Of a DNA stretch of 39,211 nucleotides, positions 24,707 through 32,564 are shown piece after piece. How positions within the stretch are numbered: the stretch's first letter is position 1; each line of letters starts with the position of its first letter. Source of the DNA: Methylobacterium marchantiae (GTDB lineage Bacteria; Pseudomonadota; Alphaproteobacteria; Rhizobiales; Beijerinckiaceae); assembly GCF_022179405.1 (NCBI RefSeq), contig NZ_BPQT01000032.1:1-39211 (forward strand), written 5' to 3'. Under the pieces are notes generated by a model. That model worked only from the letters and a program-made list of their open reading frames with translations, made no database searches and was not told where the DNA came from. The position numbers and the translations under genes are program-made.

Positions 24707-26691
24707 TGCGCACGATCACACTCGAACTCCTGCGGCACGGTCCATCGCACAACCAGCTCCTCTCGCCCCTCACGCCTTACCTCGCCCTCTGTGAGAACCA
24801 TGCGGCAACGACCGTCCATATGCCGTTCGAGCACGACCAGATGCTCTACAGGCTGCGTGCGCTGGGGTACGAAGTCGCTCCGGATGCCCGCGCGTTCCAG
24901 CTCAAAGATACCGCGCGTGTGCTCGCCGACCTCCTCGGCCGGATCCCTGGGCTGACGGCCGAGCTCGGCCGGGGCGCCGGTCCCTCCGACGGGGCGCTCG
25001 TTCACGTGCGGCTCGTCGTGTCCGCTTCAGAGCTGGCGTTGCTTCCGTACGAGTTAGCTTTGGCGCCCGACGGCTTCCCAGGGGCCGGACAATCGCTGCT
25101 GCTGCAGCCCCAGGCCCCTCTGTGCCTGACGCGGGAGACGCGTCGCGTGTCCGAGACCGCAGTTGAACGGTCCCGGAACCCATGCATCCTCTTCGCCGCC
25201 GCCGCTCCGTCCGGGATTGAGATGGTGCCGACTGAAGCGCACCTGCTTGTGCTCCGTCGGGCAATCGACCCTTGGGTCAACCATCTGGGCCGCGATGGCT
25301 CGGCGCATGACGAGGCCGGTCGACGGGTCGCCGTCGAGCGTCACCTCCATTTCATGCCCGCTGCCAGCGCGCGTAGCCTTAGAGAGGCCTGTGCCACCGG
25401 TCGATTCACCCATGTCCACATCCTGGCCCATGGCGTAGCGGCCGGACCAGACAACGCCCTGCGGTACGGCCTCGCGCTGCATGGAGAGAACGGAGGCGTC
25501 GATGTCGTCGATGGGGAGCGGTTGGCGACGATCATCTGCTCGGCTGACCCCGACGGACGCCCCGGCTTGGCGCGTCCCCAAGTCGTCACGCTGGCGGCCT
25601 GCGACTCTGGTAACGTAGGAAGCGTCGCTGGTGTCGGCGCCAGCATCGCCCATGCGTTGCATGACGCCGGTGTACCCGTGGTTGTCGCGAGCCAGTTCCC
25701 CTTCTCGTTCGAGGGCTCGGTGGGGTTGGCCGAAACCCTCTACGAGGCGTTCCTGTGGGGCCGCGATCCCCGTAGGGCGGTGCACGAGTTGCGCAAGCGG
25801 CTGCATGCCGAGGTACCCTTCCATCACGACTGGGCCGGTCTAGTCGTCTACGCGTCCTTTCCTGAGGGGTTCGCAGGTGATCTCGCTAATACCCGCATCG
25901 AGCGGGCATTCGCCGCCGTCGGAACCGCGCTGGATACCGCCGACAGGCTAATCGACGGCCTATCCGCGCCGGATCGGTCCCGTCGGGCCGGGGCTCCCGC
26001 CCGAAACGGCGAACCAGACATCGACTGGGCGATGGCCCGCGTCGCCGCGGCTCTTGGACACTTGCGTGCCCTGCTCGAGGTCGACGACTTGGAACGGCAC
26101 CGCCCCCGGATCCTTGGCTTGCTTGCCAGCGTGAAGAAACGGCAGGCAGAGATAGCCTTCGCCGGCTCCGAACTGGGCGAGGCCTCGGAGGAGGTGCTCG
26201 GGTTGATGACGGAAGCGCGCGACCTCTACTGGATGTCGTTCGAGGGCGATCGCAATAGCCATTGGGGGATCGTCCAGTACATCTCCTTGGCCTGGATACT
26301 TCTACGCTGCGGCATTGGCCCCGAACCGACGTTCACTCCGAGTTCGTTGCCTGATCTCTGGAAGCTCGCCCGCGGCCTATCCGAGATCGACTGTCGGCAA
26401 TGCGATAGAAAATCCCGCACCTGGGCGCTCGCGAACATTTTGGAACTCAATCTTCTCGCCATGATGCAGGCTATCACGACGGATCCCCAGCCTTTCCCCT
26501 CCGCGGAGGAAACGTGCCGTCAATTCCTGCGGGCCGCCGGAGCCAGCAGCATCGAGGTCTACGCCACCCGCCGGCAGATGCGTCGTTACACCGATTGGTA
26601 CGCTAAGTTGGCGTCGGGGATGGTATCGCCCGAGGCCGAGGCGTTCGCACGGAGGATTCAGGATTGGCTCAAGCCAGCGCGCGCCGATTGA
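24706..26691 (+). CDS. CHAT-domain protease (caspase/separase-like)
   Basis: Protein of 661 residues. The CHAT peptidase domain spans about residues 100-390. The catalytic dyad is visible: His242 in THVHILAHG and Cys299 in VVTLAACDSG, followed by ASIAHALHDAGVPVVVASQFPFS and the FLWGRDPRRAVHELRKRL helix. The N-terminal 100 residues are unassigned. The C-terminal region (about 400-661) is helical and TPR-like (ALGHLRALLEVDDLE, HWGIVQYISLAWILL, TWALANILELNLLAM, RQMRRYTDWYAKL), probably a sensing or partner scaffold. CHAT proteases in bacteria are linked to regulated proteolysis and programmed cell death in conflict systems. It is translated from an ATG overlapping the phosphoesterase stop. The gene appears complete and ends 160 bp before an ISL3 element. 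Confidence 0.9.
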   Translation: MRTITLELLRHGPSHNQLLSPLTPYLALCENHAATTVHMPFEHDQMLYRLRALGYEVAPDARAFQLKDTARVLADLLGRIPGLTAELGRGAGPSDGALVHVRLVVSASELALLPYELALAPDGFPGAGQSLLLQPQAPLCLTRETRRVSETAVERSRNPCILFAAAAPSGIEMVPTEAHLLVLRRAIDPWVNHLGRDGSAHDEAGRRVAVERHLHFMPAASARSLREACATGRFTHVHILAHGVAAGPDNALRYGLALHGENGGVDVVDGERLATIICSADPDGRPGLARPQVVTLAACDSGNVGSVAGVGASIAHALHDAGVPVVVASQFPFSFEGSVGLAETLYEAFLWGRDPRRAVHELRKRLHAEVPFHHDWAGLVVYASFPEGFAGDLANTRIERAFAAVGTALDTADRLIDGLSAPDRSRRAGAPARNGEPDIDWAMARVAAALGHLRALLEVDDLERHRPRILGLLASVKKRQAEIAFAGSELGEASEEVLGLMTEARDLYWMSFEGDRNSHWGIVQYISLAWILLRCGIGPEPTFTPSSLPDLWKLARGLSEIDCRQCDRKSRTWALANILELNLLAMMQAITTDPQPFPSAEETCRQFLRAAGASSIEVYATRRQMRRYTDWYAKLASGMVSPEAEAFARRIQDWLKPARAD

Positions 26692-27941
26692 GAAACGGTC
26701 GGCCTTTGGGAGCTGTGGATCGGTTGACGGGGCAGAGCCCTTCTCGATGCGATGATTGGGACGGAAATCTCTTCGAAAGCGACTGGGCAAGCTGACACGG
26801 TCGGTCCCGCACCGCGTCATGCGCGCCTCCTGTGTGTCTCGGCGTTGAAGCAGGGGTCTGACTCACTTTCGGTGCCGGCGGGTTGATGGATCTCGGCTTC
26901 GGCCTTCGGAGATCCTTCCATGCCTCGCAGCCTGCATTCGAGCTCCGTCGTCCCGGGCGGGCTCGTCGTCGATCATGTCCAGGCTGGAGCCGGCCTGACC
27001 CTAACCACCCGGCCGATCGCCTCCTCGGCTCGATGTCCGGGCTGCGGTCAGCCCTCCTCACGCGTCCACAGTCGGTACACGCGCACCGTGTCGGATCTGC
27101 CGGTCGCCGGGCGGCGTATCGTCATCGATATCCGCGTCTGCCGCTTCCGTTGCGCCGGAGCGGACTGCCGGACCAAGATCTTCGCAGAACGTCTCGGGCC
27201 GGACCTCGCCGCTCCCTATGCCCGGCGTAATGCCCGGCTCGAATGCAGTCGGGGAATGGGCGACACGCCGCCGACGCAGCGAACGGGCTCCTGAAGGAGC
27301 ATCGGGCAAGGTCCCCTCGGCGCGCATCCTCTCCCGGCTGATGACGACCGGGCGGGACAGCCTGACGAAGGCGGAGGCCAGGACCGTGGCGACGATCGAG
27401 GCGGAGGTGCCGACGCTCGACGAGGCTCGCTCCCTGCTGTCGCGTTTCCAAACCATGATCCGCGAGCGGCGGCGACCCGATGTCGATGTCTGGATAGAGG
27501 CGGCGGCCTCTAGAGCCGTGCCCTAGCTGGTTGAATCGTTTGGGGTAGGCGGTCTGGATCGCGTGTGATTCACTGGATGGGCTTACGAGGGAGGAGTGCG
27601 ATGCCTTCAGCCCTGTCGGTCGATCTGCGCGAGCGTGTGGTGGCCGCGATTGAAGCGGGCGCATCACGGCGTCAGGCGGCCAAACGCTTCGGGGTCGGGG
27701 CGGCCAGCGCGGTCCGTTGGCATGAGCGCTTCCGACAGGACGGGCAGATCGCGCCCAAGCGCATGGGCGGGGACCGCAGCTCGCAGCGCCTTGAAGCGCA
27801 GGCGGCTCTAATCCTTCGGATCCACGAAGAACACCCGCTCTCATTTTTGCGAGAACTCCGCGACAGGCTCCAGGACCGCGGCGTCCAGGCGAGCACGAGC
27901 AGCCTGTCGCGCTTCTTCGCCCGGCATGGGATCACCCGTAA

Positions 27942-27948
27942 AAAGGGG
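27942..27948 (+). promoter_or_regulatory. Candidate programmed -1 frameshift site in the IS630 transposase
   Basis: The heptamer A-AAG-GGG fits the X-XXY-YYZ slippery rule in the frame of the first ORF. A -1 slip there gives ...TRKKGAVHAAEQERPDV, which reads straight into the conserved catalytic half. Fusing two ORFs this way is known for some IS families. Confidence 0.55.
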
Positions 27949-28138
27949 CTGTCCACGCGGCCGAGCAGGAGCGGCCGGATGTGAGGGCCGCGCGCGAGGA
28001 CTGGTTCGATGGGCAACCCGACCTCGATCCGGATCGCCTGGTCTTCCTCGACGAGACGGCTGCCACGACGAAGATGGTCCGCCGCTATGGTCGTGCGCCG
28101 CGCGGTCAGCGCTGCCGGATCACCGTGCCTCATGGGCA

Positions 28139-28399
28139 TGTGTGGACGCCCCCTCGGGTGCAAGTAAAATCTCTGGACGGGCGCTGCGCGTGATCGGGTG
28201 CTGCCATGTGTCCGGCCTCTGATGCGGCGGATCACATGCCGCGGGCCCGTATGGGAGTGCGAGAGTCGGGACCACATCACTACAGCGCGCTCGAAGCGCT
28301 CCCCATGCGCCTGGTTCTCTCAACTCCGTCTCACCGACGTTGCGCCATACCTGTCCGTCGACCTCCTCACGCCCTCCGACAGCCTCGCGTCCGCCCCGC
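28139..28399 (-). ncRNA. Possible bridge-RNA region of the IS110 element
   Basis: This 260-bp noncoding segment follows the transposase gene inside the element and is where IS1111-like members encode their guide RNA. It contains several short self-complementary stretches. The assignment rests on position and on general knowledge of the family, not on a folded model. Confidence 0.3.
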
Positions 28400-29425
28400 C
28401 TACGCGGTGACGGCCGGAGCTCGGTAGATCCCACCCTTCGTCAGAAGGGCCCACGCGATGCGCGCGTTCTTGTTCGCCACGGCCACGATGACCAGCATCG
28501 GCGGCTTGCGCGCGAGCATTTGGCCGAGCCATGAGTCGGCCGGCACGCCCTTGCGCTTGGCCCAGCGTACGACCGCGCTGGCCGCGATGATGAGCAGGCG
28601 TCGCAGCGTCCGCTCGCCCATGCGCGAGGTGCGGCCGAGGCGCTCCTTGCCGCCGGTCGAGCGTTGTACTGGTGTCAGCCCGACCCAGGCGGCGAAGTCG
28701 CGCCCCGAACGGAACGTCTCTACGGGCGGGGCCAGGGCCTCGATGGCAGTGGCGATCAGCGGGCCGATGCCCGGCACGCTCATCAGCCGCCGAGCCGTAT
28801 CGTAGGCCTTCGCGCGTGTGGCGATCTCGGCATCAAGGGCTGCGGTCTGTTCCTGCAGGTGGCGGAACGCACAGACGAGCACGGCAAGGCTGGCGCGGGC
28901 GGCTGGAGGAATGTCCGAAGCGGAATCCTCGATCTGCCCGATCAACCGCTCGATGTGGGCGGGCCCCTGCGGCGCGATCAGGCCGTACTCGGCAAGATGG
29001 CCGCGGATCGCGTTGATGAGCTGAGTGCGCTGGCCGACCAGCACGTCGCGGGTCCGGAAGATCACCGCGGAGGCCTGCTTGGCTTCGCTCTTCACTGCAA
29101 CGAAGCGCATGGTCGGGCGCTGCGCGGCCTCGCAGATCGCCTCGGCATCGGCCGCGTCGTTCTTCTGGCGCTTGACGAAGGGCTTCACGTAGGCAGGCGC
29201 GATCAGCTTGACCGTGTGACCGAGCTTGCCGATCTCGCGGCCCCAATGATGCGCGCCGGGGCAGGCTTCCATCGCCACGAGGCAGGGTGGTTGGGCCGCA
29301 AAGAAGGCGAGTACCTGATCACGCCGTAGCTTCTTGCGGAAAATCGGGGCACCGGCAGCATTCGCGCCGTGCGCCTGAAAGACGTTTTTGGCCAGATCTA
29401 GGCCGATGGTGCTAACCTCTGTCAC
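28400..29425 (-). CDS. IS110-family transposase (DEDD RuvC-like)
   Basis: About 341 residues from the GTG at 29425 (VTEVSTIGLDLAKNVFQAHG); the frame is open to 29470. The N-terminal RuvC-like domain has IGLDLAKN (first Asp), VAMEACPGAHHWGR (Glu) and FVKRQKNDAADAEAICEAA (Asp pair). The C-terminal Tnp_20 domain has MSVPGIGPLIATAIEALA and FAAWVGLTPVQRSTGGKERLG with the catalytic serine region. These recombinases insert without target duplication, guided by a structured RNA made from the element. The gene is intact. Confidence 0.93.
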   Translation of the reverse strand: MTEVSTIGLDLAKNVFQAHGANAAGAPIFRKKLRRDQVLAFFAAQPPCLVAMEACPGAHHWGREIGKLGHTVKLIAPAYVKPFVKRQKNDAADAEAICEAAQRPTMRFVAVKSEAKQASAVIFRTRDVLVGQRTQLINAIRGHLAEYGLIAPQGPAHIERLIGQIEDSASDIPPAARASLAVLVCAFRHLQEQTAALDAEIATRAKAYDTARRLMSVPGIGPLIATAIEALAPPVETFRSGRDFAAWVGLTPVQRSTGGKERLGRTSRMGERTLRRLLIIAASAVVRWAKRKGVPADSWLGQMLARKPPMLVIVAVANKNARIAWALLTKGGIYRAPAVTA

Positions 29426-30135
29426 GGACGCCTCCCTCGGGTGGTTCACAACACCACCACTCTGGCACATCGATGCCGTCGGAGAGCGTCCACCCCATCA
29501 CTACAAGACCACGACCATCACCGCCGCCCTGCGCGCCACGGGACTGATCGCCAGGACCGTCTTCGATGGAGCGACGAATGGCATGCGCTTCCGCGCCTAC
29601 GTCACCAACACCCTGGCTCCGGTGCTCAGGCCCGGTGACACCGTCATCCTCGACAACCTGAACGCCCACAAGGTCGCCGGCGTGCGCGACGCCATCGAGG
29701 CGGTTGGCGCACGAGTTCTCTACCTCCCGCCCTACAGTCCCGACTTCAATCCGATCGAGCAGGTCTTTGCCAAGATCAAAGCCCTTCTCCGAGCGGCTGC
29801 AGCGCGAACCGCAGCGGACCTGATCCTCGCCATCGCGGAGGCGTTCGCCGCCGTCCGACCGGACGAGTGCCGCAACTATCTCACCGCCGCTGGATACGAT
29901 GCCTATGATCCAACCTGAGCGGGCACGGCTCTAGCCTCCTGGCATCCTTCGCCAGCGGCCTGTCGAAAGACAAAGCGGCCGTCGCCGCGGCGCTGACGCA
30001 GCCGTGGTCGAACGGCCAAAGCGAGTGGCAGATCACCCGCTTGAAGCTCGTGAAGCGGCAGATGTTCGGCCGGGCCAAGCTCGACTTGCTCGAAGCTCGG
30101 TTGATCGGTAAGCGCTCGGTGAAGGGCCTTCTGGG

Positions 30136-31692
30136 TCAGGCGGCCTGATCGAGCGCTGTAAGCGGGACCCAATTCCACGGCAGCAGGTTGCCGAGGCGTC
30201 GGGCCGGATATTCGGCGATGCGGGTGAGGACGTCCCGCAGGTAGGCCTCGGTGTCGAGGCCGTTCAGCTTGGCCGTATCGATCAGGGTGTAGAAGGTGGC
30301 CGCCCGCTCGGCGCCCCGTTCCGAGCCGGCGAACAGGTAGTTCTTGCGCCCGACCGCGACGCCGCGCAGCGCCCGCTCGGCCGGGTTGTTATCGAGCCCG
30401 ATCCGGCCGTCGTCGAACACCCGGGTCAGCGCGCGCCAGCGGGTGAGCATGTAGCGGAACGCCTTGGCCAGATCCGAGGGGCCGGAGAGCTGCGGCAGGA
30501 TCGTCTCGGCCCAGACTCTCAAGGCGTCGGCCAGCGGGCGGGATCGATCCTGTCGCCGCCGCTGTCGCTCATCGGGCGGCTGGCCGGCGATCTCGCGTTC
30601 GACCGCGTAGAGGGCGCCGATGCGCGCCAGCGCCTCCCCGGCAATGGCCGAGCCGGTCTTGGCGTACACCTCGAAGAACTTGCGCCGGGTGTGGGCCCAG
30701 CAGGCCGCCTCGATCAGGGCACCGCCTGGGCGGCCGCCCTCGTAGAGGCGGTTGAAGCCGGCATAGCCGTCGGCGTGCAGCACGCCCTGGAACCCGGCCA
30801 GATGCGTCAGCGGTCGCTCGCCCTTGCGATCGGGGGAGGCCAGGAACATGGCGGCCGGCGGACGCACGCCGCCGTGGGGCCGCTCGTCGCGCACATAGAC
30901 CCAGAGCCGTCCGGTCTTCGTCCGGCCCAGACCAGGCGCCAGTACCGGGACGGGGGTGTCGTCGTCGTAGAGGACGTCCGAGCCCGCCAGCACGTCGTGG
31001 CGGAGCAGGTCGACCAGCGGCGAGAGGGCGGCGGCCGTCGCACCCACCCAGCCCGACAGGGTCGAGGTGGCCAGGTCCACGCCGTCCCGGGCATAGATCT
31101 CGGCCTGGCGGTAAAGCGTCAGATGGTCGTCGAACTTCGCCACCGCGATATGGGCGAGAAGCCCGGCTCCGGCCCGCCCGCGGGCGATCGCATGATGCGG
31201 GGCGGGCGCCTGCACCATGCCTTCGCAGGATCGGCACGCGAACGACTCGCGCACGTGCCGGACGACCTTGAAGCGGCCGGGCACGTAATCGAGGGTCTCC
31301 GTCACGTCCTCGCCGATCCGGCGCAGGGTCTCGCCACACGATGGGCAGGCGCAGGGACCGGGATGGATCACGCTCTGGCACGGCAGATGATCGGGCAAGG
31401 GACGCCGGGCCGGCCTGGTTCGGGCAGCCTCGACGGCGTCGGCCACGACCGGAGCGGCGGCCAGGCGCTCGGCCTCGTCGACCTCCAGCGCCTCGATGGC
31501 GAGCTCGAGTTGCTCGACGCGCGCCTTCAGCTTCTCGGACGAGACGCCGAACTGCGCCCGCTTGAGCCGGGCGAGTTCGCTGCGCAACTTCTCGATGAGG
31601 GTGTTGGCGTGGACGGCCTCCCGCGCCATGCCGACGATCATGCGCTTGAGCGCATCGACGTCATCGGGGAGTGAGCCAGGATCGAGAGCCAC
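30136..31692 (-). CDS. tnpC: IS66 transposase TnpC
   Basis: About 518 residues from a GTG at 31692; the frame is open to 31788 but the conserved part begins at LPDDVDALKRMIVGMAREA. It has an N-terminal leucine-zipper coil (about residues 15-65), a zinc-binding segment (CACPSCGETLRRIGEDV, ESFACRSCEG), and the DDE core: YDDDTPVPVLAPG, GVLHADGYAGFNRLYEGG, AACWAHTRRKFFEV and GLDNNPAERALRGVAVGRKNYLF with the Glu. The C-terminal tail is YPARRLGNLLPWNWVP. No frameshift is seen. Confidence 0.93.
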   Translation of the reverse strand: MALDPGSLPDDVDALKRMIVGMAREAVHANTLIEKLRSELARLKRAQFGVSSEKLKARVEQLELAIEALEVDEAERLAAAPVVADAVEAARTRPARRPLPDHLPCQSVIHPGPCACPSCGETLRRIGEDVTETLDYVPGRFKVVRHVRESFACRSCEGMVQAPAPHHAIARGRAGAGLLAHIAVAKFDDHLTLYRQAEIYARDGVDLATSTLSGWVGATAAALSPLVDLLRHDVLAGSDVLYDDDTPVPVLAPGLGRTKTGRLWVYVRDERPHGGVRPPAAMFLASPDRKGERPLTHLAGFQGVLHADGYAGFNRLYEGGRPGGALIEAACWAHTRRKFFEVYAKTGSAIAGEALARIGALYAVEREIAGQPPDERQRRRQDRSRPLADALRVWAETILPQLSGPSDLAKAFRYMLTRWRALTRVFDDGRIGLDNNPAERALRGVAVGRKNYLFAGSERGAERAATFYTLIDTAKLNGLDTEAYLRDVLTRIAEYPARRLGNLLPWNWVPLTALDQAA

Positions 31693-31747
31693 ACCAACAG
31701 CGTAAGCCGTGCCGCCCGGCGCGCAAGCCCGTTCCGACAGCAGTACG

Positions 31748-32095
31748 TCAGCCCGCGATACGAGGCCGGTCCGTACGCACCGGGGCACGCCAGTCGATGC
31801 CCTCCAGCAGCATGGCGAGTTGCGCCGGCGTCAGTGCGGCAGCTGCTCCTGCCGTCGCCGGCCAGACGAAGCGACCCTTCTCCAGGCGCTCGGCGAACAG
31901 GCACAGACCCTGGCCGTCCCACCACAGCACCTTGATCAGATGCCCCTGCCGACCACGGAAGACGAAGGCCTGTCCCGAGAACGGATCACGCGCGAGGTGA
32001 TCCTGCACGAGGCTGGCCAAGCCGTCGAAGCCCTTGCGCATGTCGGTGTGGCCGGTCGCCAGCCAGACCCGGGAACCGGAGGGGACCGGGATCAT
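31748..32095 (-). CDS. tnpB: IS66 accessory protein TnpB
   Basis: Protein of 115 residues with the IS66 Orf2 signature: GHTDMRKGFDGLASLVQ, LARDPFSGQAFVFRGRQGHLIKVLWWDGQGLCLFAERLEKGRFVWP, and LTPAQLAMLLEGIDWRAP. The ATG at 32095 overlaps the tnpA stop (ATGA), which fixes the start and shows coupled translation. It is required for transposition of IS66 elements but has no known catalytic role. Confidence 0.94.
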   Translation of the reverse strand: MIPVPSGSRVWLATGHTDMRKGFDGLASLVQDHLARDPFSGQAFVFRGRQGHLIKVLWWDGQGLCLFAERLEKGRFVWPATAGAAAALTPAQLAMLLEGIDWRAPVRTDRPRIAG

Positions 32096-32466
32096 CGTCC
32101 CAGCAACGCCGCGATCACGCCCTGCAAGAGAGCGACGTCCGCGCCCGCCTCGGCCCGCAACCGGTGGCCGCCGGCCAGCTCGATCTCGATGGCGCCGGGA
32201 CGGAGCGGCTCGTCCTGGACGCTGGAGGGTGGAGCCGGCAGCGCAAGCGGGATGAAGCGCGGGCGGGACGCCGCCGTCGGTGCAGGCGCTCCGCCCCGGA
32301 GCGCGCGCCGCCAGCGGAACAGCGGGCTCGAATGAAGCCCGTGCCGGCGTGCCACCTCGGAGGCCGTCGTCGTCGGATCGTCCGCCTCGGCGAGGATCGC
32401 GCGCTTCTGCTCGGCCGACCAAGTCCGTCGCGTTCCCGCGACGACGATGTGAGGCGTGTTCGTCAT
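32092..32466 (-). CDS. tnpA: IS66 accessory protein TnpA
   Basis: About 124 residues from the ATG at 32466 (an in-frame GTG lies 12 bases upstream). The helix-turn-helix is visible in RTWSAEQKRAILAEADDPTTTASEVARRHGLHSSPLFRWRRAL (shown in parts: WSAEQKRAILAEA, SEVARRHGLHSS). It ends with a short alpha/beta tail (ALLQGVIAALLGR). First gene of the IS66 operon, overlapping tnpB. Confidence 0.9.
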   Translation of the reverse strand: MTNTPHIVVAGTRRTWSAEQKRAILAEADDPTTTASEVARRHGLHSSPLFRWRRALRGGAPAPTAASRPRFIPLALPAPPSSVQDEPLRPGAIEIELAGGHRLRAEAGADVALLQGVIAALLGR

Positions 32467-32564
32467 AGGTCCAGACACAGGGCCGATACAGCGCCATCCG
32501 GCGCCATCACCTGTATCCAGACCCGAGCCCTATCCGCACAAGGCAGCCGTCACCGAGCGCTTAC

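Larger units (their letters stand above)
28139..29500 (-). mobile_element. IS110-family element inserted in the IS630 transposase
   Basis: Boundaries are placed by restoring the IS630 frame: CATGGGCA to the left (ending 28138) and CTACAAGACC to the right (from 29501), with a shared CA. There are no terminal inverted repeats, as expected for IS110. About 260 bp of noncoding DNA lies downstream of the transposase and about 75 bp upstream, an arrangement like the IS1111 subgroup, where the guide (bridge) RNA would lie in the longer region. Confidence 0.75.
27601..29918 (+). pseudogene. IS630-family transposase, frameshift-type, interrupted by IS110
   Basis: The first frame (27601-27984) encodes the helix-turn-helix part: LRERVVAAIEAGASRRQAAKRFGVG, and HPLSFLRELRDRL. 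The catalytic part is in the -1 frame from about 27949 (HAAEQERPDVRAAREDW, LVFLDETAATTKMVRRYGRAP with the first Asp), consistent with programmed frameshifting. It is cut near 28138 after VPHGH by IS110 and resumes at about 29499 with YKTTTITAALRATGL. It then has VILDNLNAHK (second Asp) and YLPPYSPDFNPIEQVFAKIK (Glu) and ends YDAYDPT. Removal of the insert would recreate a full catalytic core. Confidence 0.88.
27513..29931 (+). mobile_element. IS630-family element inserted in ISL3 copy B
   Basis: Inverted ends GAGCCGTGCCC (27513-27523) and GGGCACGGCTC (29921-29931) are flanked by TA on both sides (27511-27512 and 29932-29933), the target duplication of this family. Without the IS110 insert inside it the element would be about 1.06 kb, normal for IS630 relatives. 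Confidence 0.9.
26854..30108 (+). mobile_element. ISL3-family element (copy B), interrupted and truncated
   Basis: The left end GGGTCTGACTCACTTTCGG (from 26854) closely resembles the ends of ISL3 copy A. The transposase is split by an IS630-family insertion (27513-29931), and its last codons end at the left boundary of an IS66 element (30109), so the right end is missing. Confidence 0.8.
26920..30108 (+). pseudogene. ISL3-family transposase, deleted and split by insertion
   Basis: The N-terminal zinc region is intact (ARCPGCGQPSSRVHSRYTRTVSDLP, then CAGADCRTKIFAERLG). Near 27240 the sequence jumps to a C-terminal portion (NAVGEWATRRRR...RILSRLMTTGRDSLTKAEARTV), so the central catalytic region is deleted with a frame change. 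At 27512 the IS630 element intervenes. The frame resumes at 29932 (SLLASFASGLSKDKAAVAAAL, PWSNGQSEWQITRLKLVKRQMFG) and stops at the IS66 left end. Joining the two sides across the duplicated TA restores a continuous reading frame. Confidence 0.88.
30109..32564 (-). mobile_element. IS66-family element, apparently intact
   Basis: Inverted ends GTAAGCGCTCGGTGA (30109-30123) and TCACCGAGCGCTTAC (32550-32564) bound a 2456-bp element, typical of IS66, with tnpA, tnpB and tnpC all on the minus strand. Flanking octamers do not match, so insertion was followed by rearrangement or the element mediated a deletion between two ISL3 copies. Confidence 0.9.
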
